A DNA stretch of 64,000 bases from Blattamonas nauphoetae (lineage: Eukaryota > Preaxostyla > Oxymonadida). Of this stretch, positions 21,626-33,515 are shown one piece after another. The notes under the pieces are model-generated. The model ran no database searches. It was not told where the DNA came from and was given only the letters and a program-made list of their open reading frames with translations. The first letter of the stretch is position 1. The number at the start of each line of letters is the position of its first letter. The DNA is taken from NCBI GenBank assembly GCA_033064195.1, contig JARBJD010000378.1, positions 1-64,000 on the forward strand, in the 5' to 3' direction. Both the position numbers and the translations under genes were made by a program.

Positions 21626-24600
21626 ATGAATCGTGTTCTCATCATTCTCCAAGTGCTCTACTCCACTCAAGTTCCAGTCAGTGGCTCCCTCTTGTCATTG
21701 CCACGCTATTTGAGCAGAAATGAAGCTGATAATTTCGCCAACAGAAGTCCAGAATCGACAATACACCACCTCCAGAAAGACGTTCCTATTTCAACCACGA
21801 TCCAAGTCAGATCCGAAAAACTCTCATTGGTTGGAAATAATTCCTCATTGCTATTCAATCTTGACATCATTCAATGCTCAACTCTTCACGTCCAATCATC
21901 GGAACAACGATGCAATGGACCAGCTGCTCCACCACAATTTATGTTTGATGTCTCAAATAGCACATTTTCTGTGAAGGGTATCCACGCAAACTGCAAATCT
22001 GGAAGAAATGGACTCTGTTCGATCTCAGCCTCTCAAGTTCGGTTTTCGTCAAGCTCAATCTGCTCAAACGGGCTCTCCTCGCCTTTCATGATCAGGACAT
22101 TCGATTCGGAAGCATTCCAGTCTGGGTCATCCATTCCCCTTCTTGGCGTGACTCATCTCTCAAACACGCACGCCCTGCCGCCTCTCGCCGGACTTCTCCA
22201 TCCATCGACCATGCTCTCCTCTGCCTTCAACTCTGATTTGAATGATATCTCGTTGGACATCGATGCAGGCGTGTCTGTTGTCGGAATGGGCCTCGTGTTG
22301 GCCTCGACGTCGTTCTTGGCTGGAACAGGCCCTCTCCTCTCGTTCGGCCTGTCAGAAGACCAACCGCTGCCCGACGTTGTGCACTCGCAGCGAATGGAGA
22401 CAATGCTGATTGGATGCAAACTGATGAATGTGACGAGCAGAAGAGTGGGACGAAGGGAGGAAGTGATGGTTGGGAGAGAAGTGAGTCAGCAGTTGATTGG
22501 GAGTGCAGTTTGTCGGAGCGTGAACCATGCCAGCGGGACGGGGATGATGGATGGGAACTTGGGAGGAAACGTGAGATGTGTGAACACGTCGTTCAGGGAG
22601 TGCCGACGCGAAGGGAACAGCGATCCATCGTTCTTCAACACGAACATGACTCAGACAGCCACTGGCCGCCAAGTGTTCGACGCCTCATGCACAGCGACTC
22701 TCGTCTCGTACTCGCTCTGCACGTTCACAAACATGGTTCTCGCCGTTGCAGGCTCGCTTGGAGGAGCATTGCAGGCTCGCTTGGAGGAGCATTGCAGGCT
22801 CGCTTGGAGGAGCATTGCAGGCTCGCTTGGAGGAGCATTGCAGGCTCGCTTGGAGGAGCAGCGCTGATGCTGAACTGCTCAGCGTCTCTGCTGGCGAGGG
22901 AGTGCTTCTTCAGCACTGCCAATCCACCGTCGCCGGCGACGACGGGGGGGGCGGTGAGTGTTTGGGGGACGAGAACGGCAGGGCAGTATTTCCGACTCGA
23001 GCGGTCCTCTTTCTCGGAATGCCGCAACAACGCAGCCTCTCACAGTGTCGCTGGCTGTGTCCATGTTACGAACATTCTGTCAGTCTCGATGGACGATTGC
23101 TTCTTTGCGCGGTCGACTGCATCGAACGACGGAGCGCTCACTCTCTCCGGAGGCACACACAGCGTCCTCTTCAACTGCGCCTTCGTCCTCTGCTCTGCCA
23201 CGAACTTTGGATGAGCTGCGGTGATTCGCGAGACAGCAACAGTCGCCTTCTTGTTTGTCCAGTTTCGACGATGTTCGTCGACAAACCATCCAAACGGGAG
23301 TGACGTGTTCTTCTCAATCTGACCCGCTCGCAGTTCCCGACCGACAATTTCACGCACTGTGACACCACATCGGATCAGCCCAACGTGTTCTTCCAAAATG
23401 GGTCCAAATCTGACAGCGATCTCGTCCCACTCGTCACATCACCTCCAACACCGACCATCTCCGCCATCGATATCCAGTTCGACGAGGAGCGAATGCTTGC
23501 CACTGTGAGTGTGACAGCATCTGGAGAGATTGGAGGGACGATGGGGATTCTGCTGGATGGGCTGATTGTGCCTCGGCTCATCCACGTCACGTTTGGATCA
23601 GAAACAGAGCTGAGCCGATCGGGGTCTGCGGTTGTCTCGTCTGGCCCGCTTGGAGTTCTCCCGAAAGCCAACTACACAGCCGTCGACCAGTCCTTCGCAG
23701 CAGTCTTTCTGGCTCCCAGAATCATCGATTGTGTGTGCTCGCTGAAGGACGCCAACACAAGTGTGATTGTTGTCAGTGGATGGGAGTTGGAGGAAGGCAA
23801 CTATGTGATGGAGTTCACAGAAGGACAGGACGGAGACGAGAAAGAGATCTCATTGACTTGGGTGAACACGTGGACGTTGGAAGGAACAGCACTTCTGTAT
23901 CCATCGGAAGCAGAAGGAAGGTTGGATTGGGAGACAGAGTTCGAAGTGAGGAGTGTTGTGAGAAGGACGCCGAGCGAGGACACGACCATTGAACTCTCTC
24001 GAACACTCCAGTTCACCACACCGAAAGAGCCGATCCGGATTGAAGGAGCAGACTGCTCGCTGGATGGAGAGAAGGAGAAGTCTGGTGTTGTGGAGTTTTG
24101 GGGAGAGTGTCTGTCGAGTGGGGATGAATACTCTCTGAAAGTGAAGAGAGAGGTGGAGGGAGTGGTGTCAGGAGAAGTGATCGAACTGAATGGGACGCTC
24201 TCTTCGGAAAGTGAATCTGGATCGTTCTTGCACACTGAGGAGATCTTTGGAACATCATCTCCTCATGTTTCGTTTGGGGAGACGTATTTGGTGGTTGGGA
24301 TTGTTGTGGGAGGAGTGGATGGAGTGGTGAACGGTGACATTCGCTTCTCTGTTCCTGCTGAGCCGAGTCGGTTGACGAAAATCACAGCGAGTGCATTCAC
24401 CAACAATGATAAGACTCAAATTGAGCTGTCCTTTGATGTCCATGCTCTGAAAGCGAACACAGTGTACAAGATGATCCTCCAATCGATTGTTGGGGAAGGA
24501 AAGTCATCACACGAAAAGGCAATTGAATTGACGACGAACGAAACTGGAGATTTTGAGACATTTTCGGTGATTCTTTATCCGATTGAGATAGACGAGACGA

Positions 24601-27584
24601 CACGGAAAGGACAGCTGGATCTTGGAACTGATTGTAAAGCGAAGTCCATCGAACACGGGTCAATCTTTCCTCACATCGAAACAACCGACACATCATTCTC
24701 CACACCAGACGAACCAGTTCGAGTTGAAGCATGTGTCAGCCAACAGTTGAGCAACGATTGGACGAAGCTGACACTTCTCTTGACAGGTCGCATGCTGACA
24801 TCGCCTCTCGTGTCAGTTTGTCTCAGCAACGGCTCTCACAAATGGCTTCCTCTCTCTCCAATCATCGTTGAGAACGACACACACTGCTCGGTTGAGTTTC
24901 TCATTGGAAACGATGAAGATGCATCCTTACTCGCTTTTGTGAAGGAGTACACTCTCCAAGACGGAGAGTCAGCAGCCTTTGTGGTGCATAGTGAAGTGGT
25001 GGTTTCTGTTCCACGTCCTCCCACTGTTCGCGAGATGAAGTTCTCATTTGCGAACGATGTGCACACGAGTTGTGTTGTGGAATTGTTTGGGAATGATCTT
25101 GTGGCTTCAACAGAATACAACATGACACTGAACTCGTCGTTGTGGATGATCGTTCAATTTGTGTCGTCGACGAGTGGGAAGTCAGAATTGATTGAGATTG
25201 GATGGGGAGGAGGACTACAGTTCAACGCAGAATACACAGCGACATCACTAATCCCGCTGTGTGTGGATGATGGAGATATCTTGGTTGTGGGTTCACTGTC
25301 AGCTGAAACAGGAAAGCGGCCGTCGTCGTTCAATATCTTTGTCGATTCGTCGTCTTTGGAAGGAAGTCCGTTTTGTGGAGATCTGTCGCGAGCGTGCTCT
25401 TCGATGCCAGAAGTGTGGAAGATCGTGTCTGGGCTTGTGATTGTTCGACCGACGATTGAGATTGTGGACTCAGTGAGGATGAATGATGGGATTCGGATTG
25501 TTGGAGGGATGCATGCTGTGATTCGAAATGGGACGAGTTCTGACCCATCACTGCTCGTTCCTTCTTCCTTCTCTCTGGACTCGCTGTCAGCTGTGATTGT
25601 TGTGGAAGCGACAGGGTTCCTCGAGATTCGGAATGTGGATGTGTTGCTTGAGTCCTCTGATCCATCATTCGTGTTCCTCTCCGCGACACAAGCGACGATT
25701 ATTCTTCGAGAAGGAATCATCTCTGGACCGACAACTCCCTCTTTCACCCACTACGAAGATGATGGGAACAATCTCTGTTCTTGGACAACTGGTGCTCTCC
25801 ATCTGACGAACTGTTCGATGAATGTGTCGGACACGAAACTGACACATCTCTCGCAAGGTGTGATCAACATGAAAGGAGGAACTGTATCGTTCGTGTCATC
25901 TCTGTTTTCGGACAACACTCCAAGTTTTGAACCGTTCTCGTCATTCCGCCGAAATCTGATCTGCTCTGACAATGGATCGATCGATGTGGGGAGTCTGACA
26001 GGAGGAGATGGGATGCTCGACCATCCTCATCTGTGGATGGCAACTGATGGATGCACAATGACTGGTGAATATTCCAAGCCACTCTCTCCTCTCTTCATCC
26101 CAACTCTCTCCAACACGTCAACAAGCTCGTTCGACAAAAAGAAAGAACTCTTCGAAGTGGAAGTGAAAGGGTCGACACTGATTCCGTGCGGTTTATCACT
26201 GGAAGTGTTTGAAATGATGAAAAACAAGAAAGAAGGCGAGAACGAACGATTCCAGCTCTCCAACAACACCACAACCTCCTTCACCGAGACTTCAGTCAGA
26301 CTCACTCTCCCCTCGTCGTCTCTCATCTCTCTGAGATCGGAGCTGGAATGGCGAGGTCGACTCATCTTCGGGAACAATCAACAAACAGACACGACATTCG
26401 TGATCCAACTGAGCCGAACGGAGAAGCTGGCCGAGTCAGTGAAAGAGAACATGAAATGGTGGCTTCCCCTGGCCATCGTTCTCACGACTGGCCTTCTCGT
26501 CGTCGTTGTGATCGTCGTTCTGTGCGTGTGGAGGAGAAAGAAGAGCGGGGGGAAGGAAGACATGATGCGTTTGATGGTGACACACGAGATGGAAGTGGAG
26601 AAGTATGAAGTGATGGACGACGACGCAGCCGGACACACAGTGAACATCTCTTCCATTCGAGGGCTGAATGAGAACACTCTGAACACAGAAGCTTGGACAG
26701 AGAAAAGGCTGAGTGATTCGGAAAAGAAAGAGGAAGAGAAGGAAATGGAACACATCCCGTTTGAGAACAGAGTGTGTGGACTGAGCTGTGGCGAGAAGAG
26801 TGGAGTTGTGTCGGTGGTTGACAAGACCGAGACGCTTTATCGTCGTCTGCATGTGTTGAAGCTGGGAGTGGATCGTCGATGGGCACAACTGTCTGTTTCA
26901 CGAGGGCTGCCGCATGCGATGGGGATGACGGAATGTTCAGCGATTCTGACTGAGCTGACATCGCACTCAGTTGTGGTGAGTGGGGAGAGGACGATGAGTC
27001 TGATTGTGAAGGGAGACACGATTCGGACAGATGCAATCACAGAACAGGCAACACAGCTGAAGGAAGAAGTGAATGAGAATCCTCAGAAACAAGTTGACGA
27101 GACAGACACTTCTCTGAACTTTGCTGTTGCTGATTCTGAGCAGAAACTCGCCCAACCCCAACCACCTCAGATTGCTCGTCCTCATCCTCTTCATCAGAAC
27201 GATGAGCAGCGTGACGATGTTCGATGGCAAGCACCTGAAGAAGGGAAAGAGAACGAAGATGAAATGAATACGAACAAGGGACAAGTTCGAAAAGAGATTG
27301 ATCGAGCGAAAGCGTCCCTTTTTCGGCTTGGTCTGATTTTGTGGGAGATCGAGACAGGAAATGTACCATTCTCGGAGCTCGATGGAGTGAATGCTCATCG
27401 GAACTTGTCGGTTGGGATTGTGCCGAAGATGGATGGAGTGGGCGAGAAGATGAGAGGGCTGATTGAGGAATGCCTGTCTGTGAACCCCGACAAGCGTCCG
27501 TCGGTGGAATTGGTCATTTCTCGACTGTCATTGATGGATGGGAAGGAGTCCACACAGAAAGCACAACACATCGCTCTTTCGTGA
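21626..27584 (+). CDS. Giant PMP-like surface protein with TM segment and kinase-like tail; frame broken
   Basis: Reads as one gene of about 1,950 codons in three frame segments: 21626-22860, 22840-23310 and 23304-27584. The start has a signal peptide (MNRVLIILQVLYSTQVPVSG). The outer part is beta-rich and Cys-poor with repeats like those of polymorphic outer-membrane-type or TIG/pectin-lyase-fold proteins. Near codon 1025 of the last segment comes a transmembrane helix (WWLPLAIVLTTGLLVVVVIV, near 26458-26520) followed by RRKK. The cytoplasmic end resembles a protein kinase C-lobe: WQAPE, then FRLGLILWEIETGNVPFSEL, and ECLSVNPDKRPSVELVISRL. The N-lobe, Lys and HRD/DFG motifs are not recognisable, so it is probably a pseudokinase. 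The first frame break comes from a 23-bp repeat expansion. After it there is an in-frame TGA near 23213 and a one-base shift near 23312. Membrane sensor or adhesin is a plausible role. Confidence 0.85.
22746..22860 (+). repeat. Five perfect 23-bp tandem repeats inside the PMP-like gene
   Basis: The unit TTGCAGGCTCGCTTGG-AGGAGCA is present exactly five times (115 bp) with no mismatch. One copy in frame would read VAGSLGGA and join smoothly to ALMLNCSASLL. The four extra copies add 92 bp, which is not a multiple of three, so the frame is lost. Copy numbers 1, 4 or 7 would keep it open. Confidence 0.97.
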
Positions 27585-29015
27585 CACACACCACACCAAC
27601 GATGAAATCAGTCACTCACACAACTCCACGCGAGACGACGACTCAACACTTCCACGCTCTCAATCACACACTTCATTTCATTCGACACGCACACTTCACA
27701 GGTTTGAAGATGGATTCACGTCTTGCCATCTCTCTCCTTCTTCCGTTCCCCTCTTCCGATGCTGGCTGGTCGTCACTCTTCAGTCTTCCATGTCGATGTT
27801 TCAATTCGTCGCTGACGAAGGAAAACCTCTTCTCAGAAAATGAAGACTTTTGTGTTTTCGATACGAGTGAGATCCCTGCCTCACATACCGTCCACTTATT
27901 CACTCGTCTTCATTCTCCCTCTTCATCCAACAACTCCTGTTGTTGAGTGATCTTCTTTTCTCCAATTGACACACTTTCTCTGCTTTGCAGTGATTGATGA
28001 GGAGAACGATCTTCTTCTGGTTTCGTGTGAGATGTTGTTTTGCCCTTGGCTGCTGTTCTTCATCTCACTTCAAGTTCAACTCACATGTCTTTGCCGCAGT
28101 CCGCTCAACTTTCGATTTCGCTGTATTCTTCATTTGAACGTCAAATTCTCGGCAGTTATAAGCATTTTGTTCTCTTTCTCATAAACTTCCGTGAAAGAAA
28201 GCGTGAAACAAAGCCATGGATTGTTCAATGTTTGAAAAGTCGAAGAAATAAACAGGCGGCAACATATAGTTAATTTCAATCAGCACTCAGAAGAGACCCA
28301 CGTCCACGGCCATACGGGAGGCCGTCAGCTCCTTCGTCATAGCGGCAGCACATTTTCACTGACGAGGCAATGACTGCACAGACCAACCTGCCTTCATTTC
28401 ATCTGTCACTGGTCCTGTTAGCACAATTATCGACTGTGTGTTGAGATCTGTTTTGTCTTAAACCCATTATATTGACTAGTTTGACGGTGAAGCTGTGTTT
28501 TCAAGTCGTATCTTCGTTTATCAGCTACTAGGTCGTACAAAAGAACCTGTCCAGCCTTCCATGCGATGTAACGTCGGCAAGAGGGACGATCAGCCCGTTG
28601 TACGACATTTGATCGGGTGCAAAGATCTCACAGGTTGAAATCGAACAGTCTATGCGAACTCATAGAGATGAACGCTACCATTGTTTTCTCACCGGATGGG
28701 TACATTTTGTTGAGGTCCGGATGAATCATTCTGACATAGGTCCATCAAACCGTCACCGGTTCTTTTTCAAGCCACAAAACCATCTTCCCTCATCGTATTC
28801 GAGAAATCCATCATTTCTTGGCCAATTGCACAGGAATCATCTGAACTGAGACTCTTTACGACATTGAAAGATGACTTTCCATCGAAGAGATCATCGTCTC
28901 ACTGTCGCTAGTCTGCGGAGGGGTATCCATTCTTTTTTGAGGGACGATCTGAAGAGGTTTCATGAATCTTGACCATGTCAACTGAATTTGATGATGGACT
29001 GTCGAAACACAGATT
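27585..29015. other. Intergenic, no gene seen
   Basis: Short frames only. A stretch near 28292-28320 (CCACGGCCATACGGGAGG) faintly recalls the start of 5S rRNA, but the rest of that RNA is missing. Near 28530 and 28598 there is an inverted pair GTCGTACAA/TTGTACGAC. Confidence 0.4.
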
Positions 29016-30134
29016 ATGGTTCACCAAAAAGTTGGAATCATGTTCTTCCTCTTCGCACTTCTCTCAGCTTCGAGCTTCAGAATCCCTAATGCCGGCCCTG
29101 TTGTAACAATTACTCCAGGCACAATCGGAACCGACGGAAAGGGAAAAATCACAGTTAAGGGAACTGATTTTCCGGAATCCGGAAGCTCAAACGCTTACGC
29201 TGATGTCGACGTTGAACTCGTCTACACCTCCGCAACTTCAAATGCAGTTGTCACTCTCTCAGAAACCGGTGTCACAGTCACCGCAGGTGCATTCACCCAC
29301 GAATTCGAGATCACTGTTGACGCTACTGGCACTCCACCCGCATTTAAGGACGGATTGAAATACGCATTGACCTCAGCCTCAGTTTCAGGTGCCACATACA
29401 CACCAGCGGAGACTGATGCAGTCACCTTCACCGTCCCACCCAAGACTCTCGCCTTGGTATACACCGAAGCCACAGCCACCACATACACCGTCGCAGCCAC
29501 ATTCAGTGAAGAACACGCAGCAGCTGTTGTGGTCGTCTTCACTCCAAAAGCAACCGACGGAACAGCCGTTGAAGTCTCCCTCCCATTCGCCACAGCAAGC
29601 GCAACATCCACCGCCACTCTCACCATCGGAGCAGAAGGCTCAGCCTCCGTCTTCAAGATCGGCGAGGAATACACTGTCACTCTAAAGACATTGACTGGAT
29701 ACACCATCACACCCGCCAAGTGGACCCCAGCCAACCCACTCACCACAGTCTACGCAAGCAAACTCACCCCAGTCGACGAAGAGAAGAAGGACGGTGCTAA
29801 GGACAAGGTCAGCATGACATGCACCAACGGCATGATCAAAGCTGCCCTCGTCGAAGGTGACACCAAGACCCAGACCCTCGTCGTCAAGGAAGGCGAATCC
29901 GACGCTATCACTCTCACCCAAACCGCTGACAAGATCAACTTCACCATCACTGCTGGCCAATGCGTTGTTGACTATCTTTACAACGATGCCAAGATCGCTA
30001 AGGGCAAGACCGGAACAGCCAAGCTCACACTTGGAACAACCGAATTCCTCGAGGGTTCCCTCACATTCGATGGATCCAAATCTGTCGCCTCAATCATCGC
30101 TGCCCTCCTCGCCGTCCTCGCCATCGTCTTCTAA
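29016..30134 (+). CDS. Secreted, probably GPI-anchored surface protein (372 aa)
   Basis: A single intact frame. The start carries a signal peptide; the ATG at 29016 gives MVHQKVGIMFFLFALLSASS, and an ATG eight codons later (29040) would begin right at the hydrophobic core. The mature part is Thr/Ala/Val-rich and beta-rich, with at least two repeated immunoglobulin-like or TIG-like segments (VTFTVPPKTLALVYTEAT, then VEVSLPFATASATSTATLTI). The C-terminus is a short hydrophobic tail (VASIIAALLAVLAIVF) after small residues (DGSKS) with nothing charged behind it, the pattern of a GPI-attachment signal. Codon use is sharply different from neighbouring genes: third positions are dominated by C, especially ACC, GCC, AAG and ATC. 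That suggests strong expression. Function unknown; an abundant coat or surface protein is likely. Confidence 0.88.
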   Translation: MVHQKVGIMFFLFALLSASSFRIPNAGPVVTITPGTIGTDGKGKITVKGTDFPESGSSNAYADVDVELVYTSATSNAVVTLSETGVTVTAGAFTHEFEITVDATGTPPAFKDGLKYALTSASVSGATYTPAETDAVTFTVPPKTLALVYTEATATTYTVAATFSEEHAAAVVVVFTPKATDGTAVEVSLPFATASATSTATLTIGAEGSASVFKIGEEYTVTLKTLTGYTITPAKWTPANPLTTVYASKLTPVDEEKKDGAKDKVSMTCTNGMIKAALVEGDTKTQTLVVKEGESDAITLTQTADKINFTITAGQCVVDYLYNDAKIAKGKTGTAKLTLGTTEFLEGSLTFDGSKSVASIIAALLAVLAIVF

Positions 30135-31460
30135 GAAGGATGAACAGGAATTGATTGAAACAGCTTGGGGTTCGCTCCAAGTTGATGGATTGCACTTCAT
30201 CATCTTTTGAACCTCTTTGAAAACTATTTTGGAAACACTATAAGAGAAGAAAGCGTAAAAATGATGAAACATGTTAACTTGATAAGTCGACAGCAGAAGC
30301 GTCGGATTTGAAAAGTCTGGAATTGAAATGTGAATGCTATTGGAGACATTTATTCGGAATGTATGTCAATATTCTGTATGTATCCTATTCCTGGGTGGTG
30401 TTAGAAAGCTAAATCAGGTCCAGTTGATGTGAAATAACGGAGAAAAGACCTTCGTTATGAGATTTGCGTCGTTCAAGTGCGACCTCCTCACAAATTGTGT
30501 TCACTCACCTTCTTCAAACATCAAATACAGCTATTTGCATATTCTTTTGTTGTTCTGTTTCATTGTGGCGTGGCGTTCGAGGGGTTTCACATTCACGCCG
30601 AATGCTAAACAATATACCAAACTTATGCCTTATTGAATTAATCGTGCGTTGAAACTAACGTTTTTATGTCCGAGAACAGATTCTTGGCAGAATATGACTT
30701 CCAGTTCGAACATTAGGCGATGATTTGTTTCAGACTCTTCGATCTCGTTCAAAACTACACGGTGTGCGAAAAGGGGAGAAATTTTGATTGGACTCAATGA
30801 TTTGACGAGGATAACTGAGATGGGACCAGATTATCAACATCCAGAGTGAGAATATGGAGGCGGTTTTCGTTCTTCCGATTTTGGTGTTAAAGCTGAATAA
30901 TAGTGCCCCACTGCAACAGATCGTGAAGACCTTCATCATCATGAATGAAATATGGAATTAACGAGACAATACATCTTGACTTTCCCCTGAAATCAATCTA
31001 TTGATCATCAGGATCAAGTCAAGTCCAACTGTTCAATGAGTCATTATTCACAGAAATGCGAGTTCCCAATCGTCTGAAGAGAAGGTAGTAACAGCGTTGA
31101 ATGATTTTCTAGAGACATCAATCTTTTCTTCAACGATTCTGAAGTGCAGACAATCTGATCCTATTTTCATGGGTTATTGAGTGGTAATGTTCGTGAAAGA
31201 GAGAAATGAGGCTCGTGACCGCGTCAGAATCGATCTATACTCACGCAGGTAAACGAAGGAACAGGTGACGATTCTAGAATTAGTTCAACAGAAGGCTAAA
31301 CAAAATCGACGCCGAGAACTCACAACAAATTCCTAAATCGACTCGGAAACCTCTCAGCTCTTCTGAATTGTAGAAAGCGACATTTCTGTAGCCATTCATC
31401 AAGAGCAACCATCAGTTACCGTCGCAGGCTGATTCATTCTCAAATCTCGACCATTTTTGT
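30135..31460. other. Intergenic, no gene seen
   Basis: Short chance frames on both strands. Nothing recognised. Confidence 0.4.
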
Positions 31461-32700
31461 AATAATGGGGGACCCGCGTGACTCAATAACGAACTAGAGA
31501 ATTGGTCCCGCTCTTCATTGTGCCTCCAGCTTGAGTACATATCATGATGTGAAGCCACAGCCACGATCTCCTCGATCCACATCGGTCGTCAATTTGCCAA
31601 CCAGCAAAGCTGTTTGTCATGTCCACTAGGACGTTGTTAGCTCTCTCTTGCGCTCGAGTAGGGGTAACCGGACGACAGTTATCAGTCAAGGTTCCAAGAT
31701 TTCACTGGGACTTTTCTGGCTGATCCACGCTGTCAACATGTTGCGAGACCAAATCCTCAGCTCACTCACTTATACTGTCGACCGTGTCGCATTTACTTGG
31801 ATAAACGAGAGACGAAGGGGATGAAAGGTTGTAGCGTTGCTAGTTCCAATCCGATGGATCATGCGCATTTTGAAGCGTTAGAACGCTCGGAAAGCTCTGA
31901 GCCTGCACAAAAGAGAAACCACTTGTTAAGATCTTAGATCCCTATGTATTCAGTGCAACAGACACCTCGTATTGAGGGTGGAATCAAAACAAGTTCTGTT
32001 TCCGAAATAATGGGGGACTCGCGTCGCTCAATACCAAACTTTAGTTGTTACCATCCCTTGAATTTTGCCTCCAGTATGATTATAAATCTCTTCGTCAAGC
32101 CATAATCGCGATTTCCTCGATCCACATCGGTCGTCAAATTATCAGCTAGCAAAGCTGTTTGTCATATCCATTGCGATGCTATTGACTCTCTCCTATGTTC
32201 GAATCTGTGTATCCGATATATGAGTTTTATTTCAGGTTCTTTGACTTCTGGTCGACCTTTCGATCAGAACAAAGTGATCTCCGTGCCGAGTGCTCAATTC
32301 CTCTGCTCACTCAATCATTCTGTCAATCGTGTCTCATTTACTGGGATGCATGGAAGACGATATGGATTAATTCCCGTAGTGTTCCATCCGACAATCCGAA
32401 ATTGAACGCGCTCGTCAAAGCTCTAGCATGCTCGGAAATCTCGACATCCGCTTGCCGACAACCCTACAATCAGTATCTAAAAGGATTTCAAGTCCTTCGC
32501 AATAGAAACTTCACCGGGGGCGAAGAAACGATATAAGTTCACATTCAGAAATAATGGGTTCCTCGCTTGCCGTTTTGTTTTGAATTTAACCTTATCTTGT
32601 TGCTCATTGTATCTCCATTATTGTTTCACATTGCACTCTGCTCCCAGGTTCACAGATTCCCGGTTTTTGGTCGGTTCGCCATTTCGTCTTTGATAATTCC
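31461..32700. repeat. Diverged ~545-bp tandem repeat, about 2.3 units
   Basis: Units begin near 31461, 32007 and 32552 with AATAATGGG plus GACCCGCGTG, GACTCGCGTC or TTCCTCGCTT. Shared blocks inside units 1 and 2 include CCTCGATCCACATCGGTCGT, AGCAAAGCTGTTTGTCAT and GCTCACTCA followed by GTGTC(G/T)CATTTACT. Spacing is regular (546 and 545 bp), while sequence identity has dropped clearly. The third unit is recognisable only in its first ~120 bp. There is no long frame shared between units. Confidence 0.75.
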
Positions 32701-33515
32701 GTCAGACTGACTTGCAAACAGACATAATGCATCCACGAGTTCCCTTTTTGATGGATCCGAGGCAATTCTCACGTAAGCAACCTGACTATTGCCTATTAGT
32801 CTATTTTGTCGCCCAATCCGTTTTCCTCCATTCTATCCACATTTTTGATCAAAGAAGCCATGGTAAAGACAAAAAACTGTGGAGATGGGAATCAATCATC
32901 GATGATGTGAAGAAAAGCACAGTTAAGCTCCTCTTTTGTCCAGAAAACGTGAAATCGTGGATCCGGTTTAATCACCTTCACAGTTCATAATATATCACAA
33001 AACTACTGCAACAGCATAAACATGAGAAAAACAAGTTGAAAATGTGAAAGAGAAGAGAGGAAATACGTTCAACGTTCAGAAATAGATGTTTAGTTTTCTG
33101 CTTCGATCTCTGTCTGATAGAATGACATTTTCGATAAGTACTGTTGAGTTTCTGCTTTTGTGAATGTTTTTTTTCACATTTTTCGAGATGATGTGGGATA
33201 ATGTGTGGGTCTGTTGGGAGATAGACGTGTTGATTCAGAACGACGTAAATTGCTAAAAGAGTGAAGTATTATGAAAATAAACCATGAAAAATTTAAATAA
33301 AATGATTGATCAGGCATAGCCTCCATTCTCTATCATTGAGAGGAGGTTGATAGAGAGGTGAACTCAAACGCGATTCAAGTCAGGACAAAAGCCGGAGATC
33401 AAGATGAGATTGTTGAGAGTTGTCCATCAAACTGTGACAAAACAAAAAGGAGAAATAACCTCAGAGGTAAAGAAGACATACAACAGACGGTTCAACTCCA
33501 GGCGAGTTTGAGATA
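32701..33515. other. Intergenic, no gene seen
   Basis: AT-rich DNA with short frames only. Confidence 0.4.

Noticed and set aside
22746-22860. CRISPR array
   Set aside because: The copies are directly adjacent with no spacers and lie inside a coding sequence of a eukaryote-type gene; it is a minisatellite.
28285-28335. 5S rRNA start (CCACGGCCATACGGG)
   Set aside because: The downstream conserved 5S blocks (AAGTTAAGC-like and the TACTTGGATGGG-like region) are absent.
29222-29746. A 174-codon minus-strand gene
   Set aside because: It is the antisense shadow of the strongly codon-biased 372-aa gene.
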